Positions 42,116 through 52,345 are shown, counted from the stretch's first letter. The stretch: DNA of 64,000 bases from Micrasema longulum (GCA_022494885.1 JAGVSM010002911.1:1-64000), one strand, 5' to 3'. The notes: generated from the sequence alone by a model not told the origin. Made by a program: numbers and translations.

Positions 42116-42159
42116 TGTATAAAAAAAAAATGGAAAAATCAGCTAGTTTATTTGCTCAC

Positions 42160-42345
42160 CGCAGGCGCTGGGCGCGCTTTATTAATAAAAATATTCATAT
42201 TAGGATAAAAATACAATGAAATGATTTAAAATAAAGAGTAATTATTTATTTGTTTTTCTGTAAATAAAGTTACAGTAAAACATTATTATGGTTAGTCAAA
42301 TATAATGGTAAGCTGCGCATAATCGCTTCTATACACGGTTCGCCC
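42160..42345. mobile_element. Fragment of the hAT foldback family
   Basis: 'caggcgctgggcgcgcttta', then 'gtcaaatataatggtaagc' and 'gcgcataatcgctt' match the central part of the 20.6-22.4 kb foldback (about 21218-21390). Only one half-arm is present, and Rep-3 abuts it directly. Confidence 0.75.
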
Positions 42346-42730
42346 CTGCCACATACACGTGAAAATTGCTCTTTGCCGAGCGAGAAAAGCTGTCCGAAGG
42401 AGTTCTCTGTAATCTGGTAGCCTTAGCACCTTTGTGCTGAAATAAGGTAATCCAGAAGAACAAAATATGCACCTTATTGGATTGAGAAAAGAGGGAAGTG
42501 AATTCTTCACTGACTGGGATTTAATTGATTAGACATAATAAATTCGCTGAAATGATTACAAAGTTTTTTAAAAGTCTTGAAATTCTTTTTGGAAGCCACC
42601 AGATCGGTATATCCGACAGAACCTATAACAGGGCCACGGACAGTGGCGAAAAACTCCATACGGTAATCATTGAGAGAAGAAAAGGAACAAGACCACAGAA
42701 TGTGTTCAGAAGATTGATATAACGTATATA
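42345..42730 (+). repeat. Rep-3 copy
   Basis: It aligns with the inverted copy at 8830-9265. Its 65-codon frame (42525-42722) is not preserved in the other copy, which argues against coding. It lies flush against the hAT foldback fragment, so Rep-3 may be sequence picked up by, or part of, that family. Confidence 0.7.
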
Positions 42731-42739
42731 CTTAAACAC

Positions 42740-44150
42740 TAAAAAATGTCAGATCATTCGTTTTCACCGAATTAAAAAAACCGCTCATTTTTTGTTACAG
42801 TATTGGCGGTGTCAATATTTCTACAGTATCAGTGAAAAAGGACCTCGGGGTATTTTTTGATCAAAAGTTGTCTTTTGTATATCATGTCAATGAAATTTTA
42901 AGCAAGGCATTAAAAATGTTGGGCTTTATTTTGAGAAACACAAAAAATTTCAAGTCCATCCGATCATTAATAATATTATACTGTTCTCTTGTTAGAAATA
43001 ATTTAGATTTTAATTCATCAATATGGTCACCCTGCTATGATGTTCATGTTTATTAAATAGAAAACGTTCAACAAAAATTTCAACGATATATAAACTACAA
43101 ATTAAACATTCCAATTCAAAATGTGAATTATGACTATTTATTAACACTGCTCAACCTAACAACACTTTCTGAAAGAAGAACTATTAATGATCTCATTGTA
43201 CTGTATAAAATTGTAAACTCTCTTTTTGACGTACCAAAAATACTTGAATTGATTAATTTTAGAGTACCCGCTGTCAACACTAGGAGTACTTTATTGTTTC
43301 ATTGCTCCAGTACTTCTTCCAACCAACAAAACAATTCATTGATACCGAGACTGCATAGGTTAGGTAACACTTATGGAACGGCTGCAGACATTCTGTCCAA
43401 TTCTTTATTATCTTATAAGTCCACAATATCAAGTTTATTTGTAGCTGCTCGTCAAACAATTATTGACAATTCAATTCCATAAATTAAAAAAATACTTACT
43501 TGTTTATTTTTATTACCTTATACTTGTTTTTTAACTATTATATCAAATTGCACTGTAGTATTGGCAAATACGCATTTCATAGATACATATTTTTATTTCT
43601 TCTTTTTTCGCGATAATATATGCTTGTTTGTTTATTAATTTAACTTAAATTTGTCTTTCTTGTTTACCGTAATACTTTATTTAGTGTGTTTGCTTTACAG
43701 AATTTATTTCAAAATATATCTTTCTTTCTTTAATATATCTTTGCATTTTTTGTTTTTTCAGTTTCAGTGCTGCAGAGCAGCGTTTATTTTATAATTAACA
43801 AAATACATACAAGAATTTGTTACCCACTAAGTCTAAAGACTTTTCGGTGGGACACATTTTTTTTATGACAGGTTTATATTACATTTATTTTATTTATATT
43901 TTACAAATTTATTTATAAACAGGCACCATAAAGTATCTAGAAGAAGTTTATATGCTTACTATTTTTTCTTGCATACCTTTGTTTTTATTTTTTAACGTGT
44001 AAAACTTTTTACTATATCCTTTCTAACAAATTTCACATATTTTTTTCTGTATATTCTGTATTTATTATTTATGTATGTTAGCATGTATTTTATTTTTATT
44101 TTTTGTAAATGCCTTTTGGGCGTTAATGAACAAAATAAATAAATATAAAT
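42740..44150 (+). mobile_element. LINE-D 3' portion
   Basis: A decayed reverse transcriptase C-terminal half is followed by a long untranslated region. That contains 'taagtctaaagacttttcgg' and 'tttgggcgttaatgaac', and a tail of aataaataaatataaata at 44.13 kb. Among the longest LINE remnants in the window. Confidence 0.85.
42745..43482 (+). pseudogene. LINE-D reverse transcriptase C-terminal half
   Basis: KCQIIRFHRIKK opens the segment. After a shift come VSVKKDLGVFFDQKLSF, ILSKALKMLGFILRNTKNF and IILYCSLVRNNLDFNSSIW. A single in-frame TAA at 43054 precedes IENVQQKFQRYINYKL. Then follow LLNLTTLSERRTINDLIVLY and NSLIPRLHRL. These blocks (DLGVxFDxKLSF, LYxSLVRxxLxYxSxIW, QxxFxRY, RRxxxDLxxLYK) are diagnostic of Jockey/CR1-type LINEs. 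The second half is otherwise uninterrupted for about 140 codons. Confidence 0.92.
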
Positions 44151-44585
44151 AATAATAAATAACAGTTGCAATTGGCTTAGGCCATATAAATAATAAATAA
44201 ATATGGCGTAAACACTTTGAGAGTCGCACACTCCTCTCCGTCTCACCGATCATCTATGGCTGACTCCTTCATGCCTCGTAGCTTTTGATAATAAGTAAAG
44301 TTTTTAGAGTTATAAGCATTTTAATTTGGATACAAACATTAACCCACCCCAGTTTAATATCCATTCGTTATAAAGGGACTGAACTCTGAACACAACGATC
44401 CCTTCAATGAGAAAAGTTTATGATGATCGCGCATAGTTCCGATTGGTATTCGGGGAAAAAAGCAAAAGAAGGATATGCTTTAATGACTTGTACCCAAACC
44501 GACATGTTATTAGGGAAGTTATAAACTGTGCCTAATATATTTTGCTTACATTTATCTGACACTCGATCACAATGGCAGGGAAGTT
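44151..44585. other. Unassigned stretch
   Basis: Nothing recognised. Two short minus-strand frames overlap the LINE-D tail and are artefacts. Confidence 0.4.
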
Positions 44586-44588
44586 AAT

Positions 44589-44702
44589 AAAGACTTGTCA
44601 GCATTGTAAACTCGAATTTTCTGTATGTAAATATATTTTTATAATTATATAAAAATATATTTACATACAGAAAATTCGAGTTTACAATACTGACAAGTCT
44701 TT
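44589..44702. repeat. Near-perfect 114-bp palindrome
   Basis: Arms beginning 'aaagacttgtcagcattgta' and ending at 44702 pair over about 56 bp with one clear mismatch (gcattg against gtattg). The centre is AT-only. It has almost no spacer, unlike the other foldbacks here. It could be a hairpin MITE, a hairpin RNA source or a recent palindromic duplication. Confidence 0.9.
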
Positions 44703-44949
44703 ATATACAAAAAAAGTATTAATATACAAAAAAAACAAAATCACCGTCAAATAAAGTTTTTGGGTAAATCATGAGAACGCGAATATTTAAAAAAAAAAAA
44801 AAAAGTAAAATGGCAGTAAAATTTCAAATGTATTATTGAGTATTGATTTACTAAATGAAAATATTTATTTAGTAAAAGGTATTTTTATTTTTATATGTAT
44901 AGAATTAATTATTTGGTTATGCATGTCGTTTTTAACCACTAATTATGTG

Positions 44950-45665
44950 ACAATGTTTTGAGTTTGTCCAAATTTTTGTAGACAAAGACTGGATTCAACT
45001 TCTTCGGGAGTTGTTAATATTAACAAATTACAACAGAAGTGAAGAACATTTAAGAGGATGGCACATAGAAGTCTAAGCATCTATAGGGCTTATGACCTGT
45101 GATTGGCTGGTTTGAGTGGTCACTTTACACACTGTGTAACATTCACCATTCTGCCTATATTTAAACATACAAATTACTTAAATTCTTCCATCTGTTTATG
45201 TGTATAAAGTTTCTGAACACTTTATTGATACATTTGAGATTTATCTGATTGAATAATTTCAATTACAAACAGTGGTGTAGTCCTAAATAAAAAAGTACCG
45301 GAGAGCACCGCCACCACCTCGGCGAAGTTGGATGGAAGTGGGCGGGGGGAGGGGGGACACATGTTTAGACTTTTGCCAATTATCGGGAATAAATACGTTT
45401 GTTGTTGTTTCGAATTGTTTGAAATGACTTAAGTAGATATTTTTTGAAACGCAAAATTTGTTCCTGACCAGAGCCGAAGCGCCGCTCCGCTCAGATAAAA
45501 AGTTCCGGAGCGCCGCTCCGGTGCGCTCCGGCCCGACTACACCACTGCTTACAAACTAGGCAACGCCTGAACATATTTTTCAATTTTTGTTCTTCTTCTT
45601 GAAGCAGGTGGATTTATCAACAATGTTTTGAGTTTGTCCAAATGTTTGTAGACAATGCCTGAATT
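44950..45665 (-). repeat. Rep-1 copy split by a hAT MITE
   Basis: On the plus strand it reads 'aatgttttgagtttgtccaa', 'gggcttatgacctgt', 'gtaacattcaccattctgcc' and then, after the insertion, 'aaactaggcaacgcctgaac'. The reading frame seen in other copies is heavily mutated here. Confidence 0.8.
45262..45555. mobile_element. hAT MITE with 8-bp duplication
   Basis: Ends CAGTGGTGTAGTC at 45270 and GACTACACCACTG ending at 45547 are perfect inverted repeats. The flanks 'attacaaa' and 'cttacaaa' match at 7 of 8. The subterminal sequence is GC-rich and self-complementary (ccggagcgccgctccgg). No coding capacity. The insertion splits a Rep-1 copy. Confidence 0.93.
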
Positions 45666-45849
45666 CATCCCCTTGTTATGTGCCGTGTGAGGTGTTGAGG
45701 GGCACTTTGTAATGAGTAATTAAATCGCCCTCCAGTCGTCAATAAAATGCAGCTTCGAAAATGGTATTATTTTATTGAATTTACTTTTGAAGATAATAAT
45801 ATGTCTCCAACTATGTGTCTCGTTGGATTTACTGTACTTATAATTAATA

Positions 45850-46025
45850 ATATTCAATATTTTGAGTTTGTTCAAATTTTTGTAGACAAGGACTGGATTT
45901 AACTCCCTGGGGAGCTGTTTATATTAACATATTACACATTGACAGGTCATAAGCCCTGTAGATGCCTAGACTTATATATTACCTTCTCTTAAATGTTCTT
46001 TATCTCTATTGTAATATGTTAATAG
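45850..46025. repeat. Rep-1 inverted piece (subtype b)
   Basis: It begins as minus-oriented Rep-1 ('ttttgagtttgttcaaattt', 'ctccctggggagctgttta', 'ttaacatattacac') and switches to plus orientation ('gacaggtcataagccctgta', 'tctattgtaatatgttaata'). Its two ends are therefore inverted copies. This subtype has 'gttgtaatatgttaatata' in place of 'gttgcaacaaatttaaata'. Confidence 0.75.
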
Positions 46026-46575
46026 TATTCAAGTTTACATTTAATAATAAATTGTCGTAGTCACGACGTACTAAGTTAGGAATCTAATTTCAATGTGTCC
46101 TCCTGACCCAATGTATTGGGTTATAAAGTGTATATTTACATTAAATGGAGGAGATAATAATAGCTTCAGTTAAGAAAGGTGGAATTTATAGACATCGCAA
46201 GATATGTCTAAACAATATCTGACAATCGGAATTTATGGTATTGTATTATTTGAATGCAAACTTCTTAAAGCTTAAAGTTATGATCCTTTAACCAAGAGAC
46301 ACCTGCTCTTTTAGGCATAAAATATCAATTTGAACAATATTACGTAAAGGCATAAAGACAATAAATTATTGGCGTGTATAAGTAAATGGCCATCAGAGAT
46401 GACCACCGGAAAAGATGTAATAAATAACTCTTGTATGAAAGAAATACGAATATAATACACATTGGTAAAAATGTGTTCAATCAATATACAAAAGATGGCC
46501 CTCATATTGAATATAAACAAATAGTTTTCAATATAACAAAAGGCAAAAATGGTTTGAAACGTGGTTGGCACACAA
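46026..46575. other. AT-rich stretch, nothing recognised
   Basis: No shared repeat or coding frame identified. Confidence 0.4.
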
Positions 46576-46579
46576 CACC

Positions 46580-46815
46580 CCTAAGGAGCGTCAATATTAA
46601 CATATAACAACAAAATTCTTTATTAACTTAACAAACATCAACACCGAATAATGGAAGGAATACAGATGTTCAAATAAAGGCAGAATGGTGAAGTTACACA
46701 GTGTGTAAAGTGGCCACTTAATCCAGCCAATGACAGATGATTAACCCAGTGGACGCCTTGACTTCTAAATTCCCTTTCCTAAAATGTTCTTCATCTCTGT
46801 TGTAATATTTAAGCA
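46580..46815. repeat. Rep-1 copy (subtype b), mixed orientation
   Basis: 'aatattaacatataacaaca' at the left is minus-oriented. From 46650, 'aatggaaggaatacagatgt' through 'gtggccacttaatccagcc' and 'gttcttcatctctgttgtaa' is plus-oriented. The frame is broken. Confidence 0.75.
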
Positions 46816-46864
46816 CTAATTATTGAATTGCTAAAATTGTAAATCACCGGAACAATATATGGTT

Positions 46865-46985
46865 TTGTATATTTATTTATTTACTTGTAAACAGTTTATT
46901 ACACATTTTTTTAGACATATCCCAACTCCATGGGATGAAAAGTCCTTTGTTGAGTTAGGACGAGTAATTAATTGACACAGAAATA
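46865..46985 (-). mobile_element. LINE 3' end (ctcaacacagg family)
   Basis: On the minus strand this reads 'ctcaacaaaggacttttca', then 'catggagttggg', and an A-rich tail made of aaataaata units at 46.87 kb. Confidence 0.7.
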
Positions 46986-47361
46986 CGAGAATATCATGAC
47001 AAATTTTATATAGGAACGGAAACATAATAAATATATGGCACATCAATATGGTGAACAGCAAAATCAAACATTTGGAAAACGATCAAGGAGTTTCCCACTC
47101 AAATCCCTCCCACTAAGGGCCGGTTGCATCGACAAAAGTTAAGTTAAAATCAAGGCTAAAGTCAAATAAAAGTTACTTATATGTCAAAATCCGCTGCATC
47201 AAAAAAAGTTAACTAAATATTAACAAAAAAGTTACTTTTATTTGACCGGCCACTAGGGGACTGTTTAAAGTTAAGTTTAAAGTTAAATGCGATCTGCCAT
47301 CTGTCAAAAAAGCGTCGTGAGTGTTGAAATCTATTGATCGATCTGTGAAAAGTTGCACAAA

Positions 47362-47513
47362 ATGACAATTTTATCTGATTTTTCGTCTTTCGATGACGAA
47401 TTTATCATCAAGTATATTCTAAACCGAAAAAAAAAATGTTCAAGCCACGAACGGACCATTTTTTGTGGGAAGAGTCCGACTTTATCGTAAGATTTCGAAT
47501 GTCAAAAAAGTGA
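47362..47513 (+). pseudogene. Harbinger transposase N-terminal fragment
   Basis: It starts MTILSDFSSFDDEFIIKYIL. A 1-base change in a run of ten A near 47428-47437 shifts the frame, and the shifted frame continues KPRTDHFLWEESDFIVRFR and MSKK before a TGA. The 'RPDxFxxWxExDFxxRFRLSK' block is typical of the N-terminus of PIF/Harbinger (HARBI1-like) transposases. The catalytic domain is absent. Confidence 0.88.
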
Positions 47514-47686
47514 AGAACTTATAATTATTTGAATTTTTAATTGTTAATTATTTTTCAAAACACAGGACTTGATCATCAGCGGCGTGGTGTAAAATAAATC
47601 TAAATCATCACTGAAAATAGAAAAAAGAAAATAAAAATAAAAAAAGAAAAAATAAAAAATAAAAAATCACTGTATTGAAATGCTGT

Positions 47687-47917
47687 TTATTTATATTTAA
47701 AAAGAGCTAGATTGAGCTCAGCTAACTCTTTCTGGGCATTTAAGGCTGCCATAGTTACCCGAAAAATGTCATTTTTTTGCTCTATTTCTAGAGTAAAAAG
47801 TTCTTCATTTTGTTTTAGCTTTTGCTCTTTTAATTTTTTATCTAGAACAAAAAGGACGATGTCCCTTTTGTTCTTTTCTTCTTCGAATGCACAGTGTTGC
47901 TTCGCCCTTTCGCACAC
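47687..47917 (-). pseudogene. Second Harbinger protein, C-terminal coiled-coil part
   Basis: The 76-codon frame is rich in Glu, Lys and Leu with heptad-like spacing (DKKLKEQKLKQNEELFTLEI, then MAALNAQKELAELNLALFKY). PIF/Harbinger elements usually carry a Myb/SANT-like DNA-binding protein with such a tail, which assists the transposase in the nucleus. 'ttttcag' just upstream could be a splice acceptor, so the ATG-initiated start is doubtful. The DNA-binding part is not visible. Confidence 0.55.
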
Positions 47918-48197
47918 ACTGAAAATTGGAACGAAATTTAAACGTTTGTGCCCAAAGACGCGTCGCGGGGCATGTGTATTGCTACATGTAAATAAACATG
48001 TACGTGCTTGCGCAAAAATCCCAACAATTTTTAGGGTGAAACTTGAACCTTTACAGTGGCAACATTCTTAACTTTAACTCAACTAAAATAATGTTGATGC
48101 AACGGAATTTTTCAGTTAACAGATTTTGAGCGTTAACTAAGTTTAAATATTTAACTTTTAACTAAATTTATACCAACTTTGATGCAACCGGCCCTAA

Positions 48198-48510
48198 GGA
48201 AAATCCAGTCCTTAACTCCTCTCTTGAAAATGATTTTTGTTCTTGAGAGCTTAGTACGCTCTTCCAAAATATAAAACTCTCTCCGAGCAATGAAGGAGAG
48301 ATTCCTCTGAGCGAAAGTCGTACTGGTTTTAGGTATGGCATAATTTGTGCTCTGGGAAAACCTCGTACGGACATTTTGCTGAGACCTCTCCTTATTGTTC
48401 GTCCAGAAGTGGTGAAAGTGCTTCTTTTAAGTAGCATTGTCTCATATCCAGCACCTTCGTGTATTGAAACAACTGTTCTGACAGGTATGTTGGAGGGCGC
48501 CCAAATATTA
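48198..48510. other. Unassigned segment flanking the Harbinger insertion
   Basis: An 89-codon minus-strand frame and an overlapping plus-strand frame are present. Neither is recognised. The composition is less AT-rich than the neighbours. Confidence 0.3.
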
Positions 48511-48514
48511 AACT

Positions 48515-48600
48515 CAATATTTTTTTTTTTTATTTTTTTTTTTATTTTTTTTTTTTTTATTTTTTTTATTTTTTTATTTTTATATTTTTTATATATATTC
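48515..48600 (+). repeat. T-rich low-complexity tract
   Basis: The tract is almost all T with scattered A. Confidence 0.9.
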
Positions 48601-48644
48601 TTTATGTCTCTAATCCTTTATGTGTGGTGATATAGTCATGTATC

Positions 48645-48760
48645 TGTGTCTTATAATTGCTCGTCTCATCTCAACACAGGACTTTTAGTCGCATGGAGTT
48701 AGGACTTATTGTCTCAAAAAATGTACCTTATGTATGTAAATAAATAAATAATAATTTCTG
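48645..48760 (+). mobile_element. LINE 3' end (ctcaacacagg family)
   Basis: 'ctcaacacaggacttttagt' is followed by 'cgcatggagttagg' and an 'aaataaataaataataa' tail. It is the only plus-strand copy of this 3' end. Confidence 0.75.
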
Positions 48761-49255
48761 TGAAATTATGAGAGGCTTTAATATGGATGCCGCACAATGG
48801 ATAAAAGGATTCGTGTAATAGGAAAATATCACATTTTTAAAATATTTTAAACGTAATAAAGGCTTATGAAATACTGTACAGTAAAAAAAATGCTTTTTGC
48901 TAATTATTAGCAGCATTAAAAATACTTTTAAATTTGTAATTATTAATTCTCGCTAAAACGGTGATTCTATTAGCCACGCCACGCCCCTAATACGTCACGA
49001 TTCATGTTTTTTTGTGTAGAATAATTTCACGAATCTTAACGTCACAATAACCAAGGCCAAACACGTCGCGTTTTTCTACGAACGTATTTTTATTGAATTT
49101 CTTTTTTACATTTATGTATAAAAACATTTCTCCACTATATCCATATTGATTTTGAAAATAAAGTTAATTGTTCTAAATCCATTTCATATATTTTTATCGA
49201 TATTTTAGTATTTAATATTTTCCTACAATACCTACAATATAAATAATATACTAAA
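48761..49255. other. AT-rich stretch, nothing recognised
   Basis: No coding frame or shared repeat recognised. Confidence 0.4.
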
Positions 49256-49256
49256 A

Positions 49257-49745
49257 GTATTTAAATTTGTTGCAACAGAGAGGGAAAACATTTTTGAGAA
49301 GGGAAAATGGGAGTCTAGGCGTTTACGGGGCTTATAACCTGTCACTGGCCGGTTTAAGTGGCCACATTACACACTGTGTAACATTCACTATTTTGCCTAT
49401 GTTTGAACATCCACATTTCCTCAAATTTTCCATCTGTTGACTTTTGTGAAGTAAAAGAGCTGAAATCTTTATCATGCGGGTGAGATTCATCCGGCGGAAC
49501 CAATTCACCTACTAGGCAACGCCTGAAAACAATTTTCCAATTTTTAATACTTCTTTTGGTCACTTAAACCAGCCAATGACAGGTCATAAGCCATGTAAAT
49601 ACCTAGACTACCATATTGCCATTTCAAAATTTTCCTTCTCTGTTGCAATAAATTTAAATATGAACAACTCCCTAAGGAGAGAATCCAGCTGGTCTGCAAG
49701 CATTTGGACATACTCAAAACATTGTTGTACTAACAATATGTTCAT
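49257..49745. repeat. Rep-1 inverted dimer
   Basis: A minus-oriented unit (49257-49560: 'tttgttgcaacagagaggga' to 'ctactaggcaacgcctgaaa') meets a plus-oriented part (49560-49745: 'cacttaaaccagccaatgac' to 'acatactcaaaacattgttg'). The join lies near 49560. Confidence 0.85.
49354..49563 (-). CDS. Rep-1 open frame (hypothetical)
   Basis: A 69-codon frame carries RRCLVGELVPPDESHPHDKD, FSSFTSQKSTDGKFEEMWM and RQNSECYTVCNVAT plus a stop. It is collinear with the frames at 33.68-33.82 and 34.00-34.16 kb. By eye it differs from unit 2 in the common part by about four silent and six replacement changes. No known domain; expression unknown. Confidence 0.35.
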   Translation of the reverse strand: MTKRSIKNWKIVFRRCLVGELVPPDESHPHDKDFSSFTSQKSTDGKFEEMWMFKHRQNSECYTVCNVAT

Positions 49746-49919
49746 ACAACATACAATTATCTGTCATCAACTTCAGGGTGCCTGGAAGAATGACTAGACA
49801 GGTGCCACCGTTTTGTAGCAACAATTCACGGACAGTGTATACTTGTAATGCCGTATTGAACAGACTTCATGAACTCTGAAAAATTTAATCCCACGTATCT
49901 GATATATTTAGTGTTGGGT

Positions 49920-50295
49920 ATTGTTCCTACAGAACAAACCTTTTGAACTTCTTCTATAAGGCTGAGACATGCAATATCGACCAAATCAAGAAAGGGGTGC
50001 TGCGTTGGTTTGGACGTGTAGAGCGAATGGAGAGTAAAAGAACGGCTAAAAAGATCTACGATGCGAATGTTGATGGATGCAGAAAACGAAAAAACCGAGA
50101 AAGACATGGCACGATCAAGTCCATCAAATACTTGAAGATGGACATGTCATAATCGGTCATAATCGGTGTGCGTGCATGAGAAGATGTATGAATGTAGAGG
50201 AAGCGAGGTCTGTGTGCCAAAATATAGTGATATGGCGTTCTATCCTCTCTGCCTACCCCTATGGAGAAACGGCGTGATAATTTGTTGTTGTTGTA
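49920..50295 (+). mobile_element. RTE-2 LINE 3' fragment
   Basis: IDQIKKGVLRWFGRVERM is followed by KRTAKKIYDANVDGCRK, a frame change, RKTWHDQVHQILED and RCMNVEEARSVCQN. The 3' end 'ggcgtgataatttgttgttg' carries a TTG-type trinucleotide tail in place of TAG. Several frame changes; non-functional. Confidence 0.8.
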
Positions 50296-50394
50296 AAAAC
50301 GAATAGAGCGTTGTATCAGTACAAAAATCAAAAGGCAAAATAATAGTAAATACACTTTAAAAAAATAAAATATTCCAAAATCGTCTAAATTTGT

Positions 50395-50460
50395 CAGAAA
50401 TCGAACTCAAGAGCTCATGCAAGGTAGTCCCATCATTATCCACTACGTCACGATCCGGAA
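50395..50460 (-). mobile_element. tRNA-derived SINE head
   Basis: On the minus strand 'gtagtggataatgatgggac' (A-box side) and 'gagttcgatttctgac' (B box) are present in tRNA order. Confidence 0.5.
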
Positions 50461-50469
50461 ATACCGCAT

Positions 50470-51160
50470 TTCTATGCATTAAATATGAGTTCATAGAGGG
50501 TTGAAAATATTACGACAGGTAAAAGCTTTGGAATCTGTCAGATTAAAAAGTATAATGTTTGAGATTGAATACAAACGAGAGTAAGCATTTCAGGAGAGAT
50601 GACTCGGAACTTAGGGGTAATGCTCTGTCATTTTGCTGTTCACTTAAGCTATAAGGGTAGTGTACTAGTGGCCGTAAGGGGGTTGGGATGAAGCTTTAGT
50701 TTAGGAGAGGAGTGACACCGAGTCAGGCAGGTAGCGAGGGTAAAGCTCTCACTGCTAAGACACGTAAAATTTAGTAATTAGTATATTTACACCCGATAAT
50801 GATTAAAACAAACACTTTACTAATTCGATTAATGTATCCATTGTTGTTATTGATTATGAATTATTTTAATGAATAATGATTTTTAAATTTATTGAGTTGG
50901 TTGTTTCATGTAAAAGAAATGAATGTTTTTGTTTGTTCTTTCTACATAATATGCAAATTATCAATATGTATCATTTTTAACAATCTTGTTATACTATAAT
51001 ATTATTTTTGTACTAATTACAGTACTCTAAAGAGTATACGATGGAAGTCACATTAAATGAAATGTTCAGGAAACAAGATAACGTGATCGTGAGATTTCCA
51101 AAACATCGTAACTTTTGAACCAAATGAGATTACTTTTTATGTAAATTAATAATTACTACT
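50470..51160. other. Unassigned stretch
   Basis: A somewhat GC-richer part at 50.58-50.75 kb has no recognised content. The rest is AT-rich. Confidence 0.35.
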
Positions 51161-51164
51161 ACTA

Positions 51165-52025
51165 ATATCACGCTATTTCCCGTATGCGTAAGCAGAGAGA
51201 ATGGAACACCACACACGTTTATCCTAGAATATATTCCTAGCTTCTTCCACATTCATACCTACATCTTGTCATACATGCTCTTCGGTTCTGCTTTTGACAT
51301 AACTAGACTTGAGATTTTGGTTTATCTGATCATGCCACGTCTTTCTTAGTCGTCTTCGTCTTACGTTACCGTTAACTTCCGCCATATATACTGGTTTTAC
51401 CATTCTTTCGTTGTTCATTCGTTCTACATGACCAAACCATCTCGGAGACCCTTTCTTAATCTTATCAATTAAACTTGACTCAGATTTACACTTTCGCTTA
51501 ATTTCATCATTTGTAACCCTGTCATATATTGATTTCCCACCCATTCGTCTAAGAGATCGCATTTTAACCGCGTTCACCTGCCTTTTATCCTTCCTCTGCC
51601 AGTTCCATGTTTCACTTCCATATATGGTATTGGGACTAAAACTCCGTTGTGCACAGCTAGTTTAGCTTCGATTGACATATTTTATTAGCAATCACTGTGC
51701 TTAGTGCGCCGTTCATTTTGTTGCCCGCATTCACTCTCCTTTCAATATCTTTTTCTACTCTTCCATCTCTTGAAAACATGTTTTTCAGATACACAAATTT
51801 TTCTACTTGTTCAAGACATTCGTTGTTTACATTTATTATGCAGTCAGTAACCTCACTATCCCTTTCAAATACCATCACTTTTGACTTACTTTCGTTCATC
51901 GCCAATTCACTCCCCAGGCATACATCATACATTCTAGAGACTATTTTTTTAAAATCCTCGTTGCAGCTTCCTAACAGAACTGCATTATCAGCATACAATA
52001 AACAGCTTACTGAAAATAACAATAA
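51165..52025 (-). mobile_element. RTE-2 LINE, longest copy
   Basis: Read leftward it covers the reverse transcriptase from its catalytic motif to the C-terminus, and ends with 'gcgtgatattagtagtagta' at 51.17 kb. It shares the DKIKKGSxRWFGHVERM block with copies at 28.3, 49.9, 56.9 and 60.5 kb. No flanking duplication could be fixed. Confidence 0.85.
51269..52022 (-). pseudogene. RTE-2 reverse transcriptase, C-terminal half
   Basis: It starts LLFSVSCLLYADNAVLLGSC. YADN stands where the catalytic YADD motif is expected, so the second aspartate is lost. Next come LAMNESKSKVMVFERD, VEKFVYLKNMFSRDGRVEKD, IERRVNAGNKMNGAL and, after stops near 51656, MRSLRRMGGKSIYDRVTNDE, SPRWFGHVERM and LRKTWHDQINQNL. 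This is the normal order for the thumb and C-terminal parts of RTE-type enzymes. Confidence 0.88.
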
Positions 52026-52089
52026 ATTTAAAAAATAAATAAAAGTACATATAAATAAAGCGTATTTGGGAAATATTATCTATTTATTG

Positions 52090-52345
52090 CATTAAAACAA
52101 AGTAGTAATTTTTGTTTATATATTTGTAAAAATAAAATAACGTGTTCAGTAGACTCAAACCAGTGTTTGCTTTCTTTTATTATAAGTTTAAATATGGAGT
52201 TATATAAAATAAACACCACATCAATCAATAAATTAATTTCTTATTTTTGTTTAGAATCACCTTAGCTAACACTGGTGTCTGAGCATCCAATGACAAACTA
52301 TTAATTTATATTTTATCCGAACAAATATTGTTTAATATTTATCGT
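52090..52345 (-). repeat. Rep-4 copy
   Basis: 52095-52245 is the inverted counterpart of 24945-25080. The right part, 'tggtgtctgagcatccaatg' and 'acaaactattaa', is shared with 57.94-57.98 kb in the same orientation. Confidence 0.6.

Larger units (their letters stand above)
47114..48197. mobile_element. PIF/Harbinger DNA transposon, non-autonomous
   Basis: The terminal repeats GGGCCGGTTGCATC (from 47117) and GATGCAACCGGCCC (to 48194) are perfect. Both are flanked by TAA, the 3-bp duplication expected for PIF/Harbinger. The 1078-bp element keeps a transposase N-terminus on the plus strand and a second protein's C-terminus on the minus strand, matching the convergent two-gene layout of this superfamily. 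The centre of the transposase is deleted. Confidence 0.93.

Noticed and set aside
48376..48630. 84-codon frame ending in a Phe-rich tail
   Set aside because: The tail is the T-rich low-complexity tract; the first part is not recognised.
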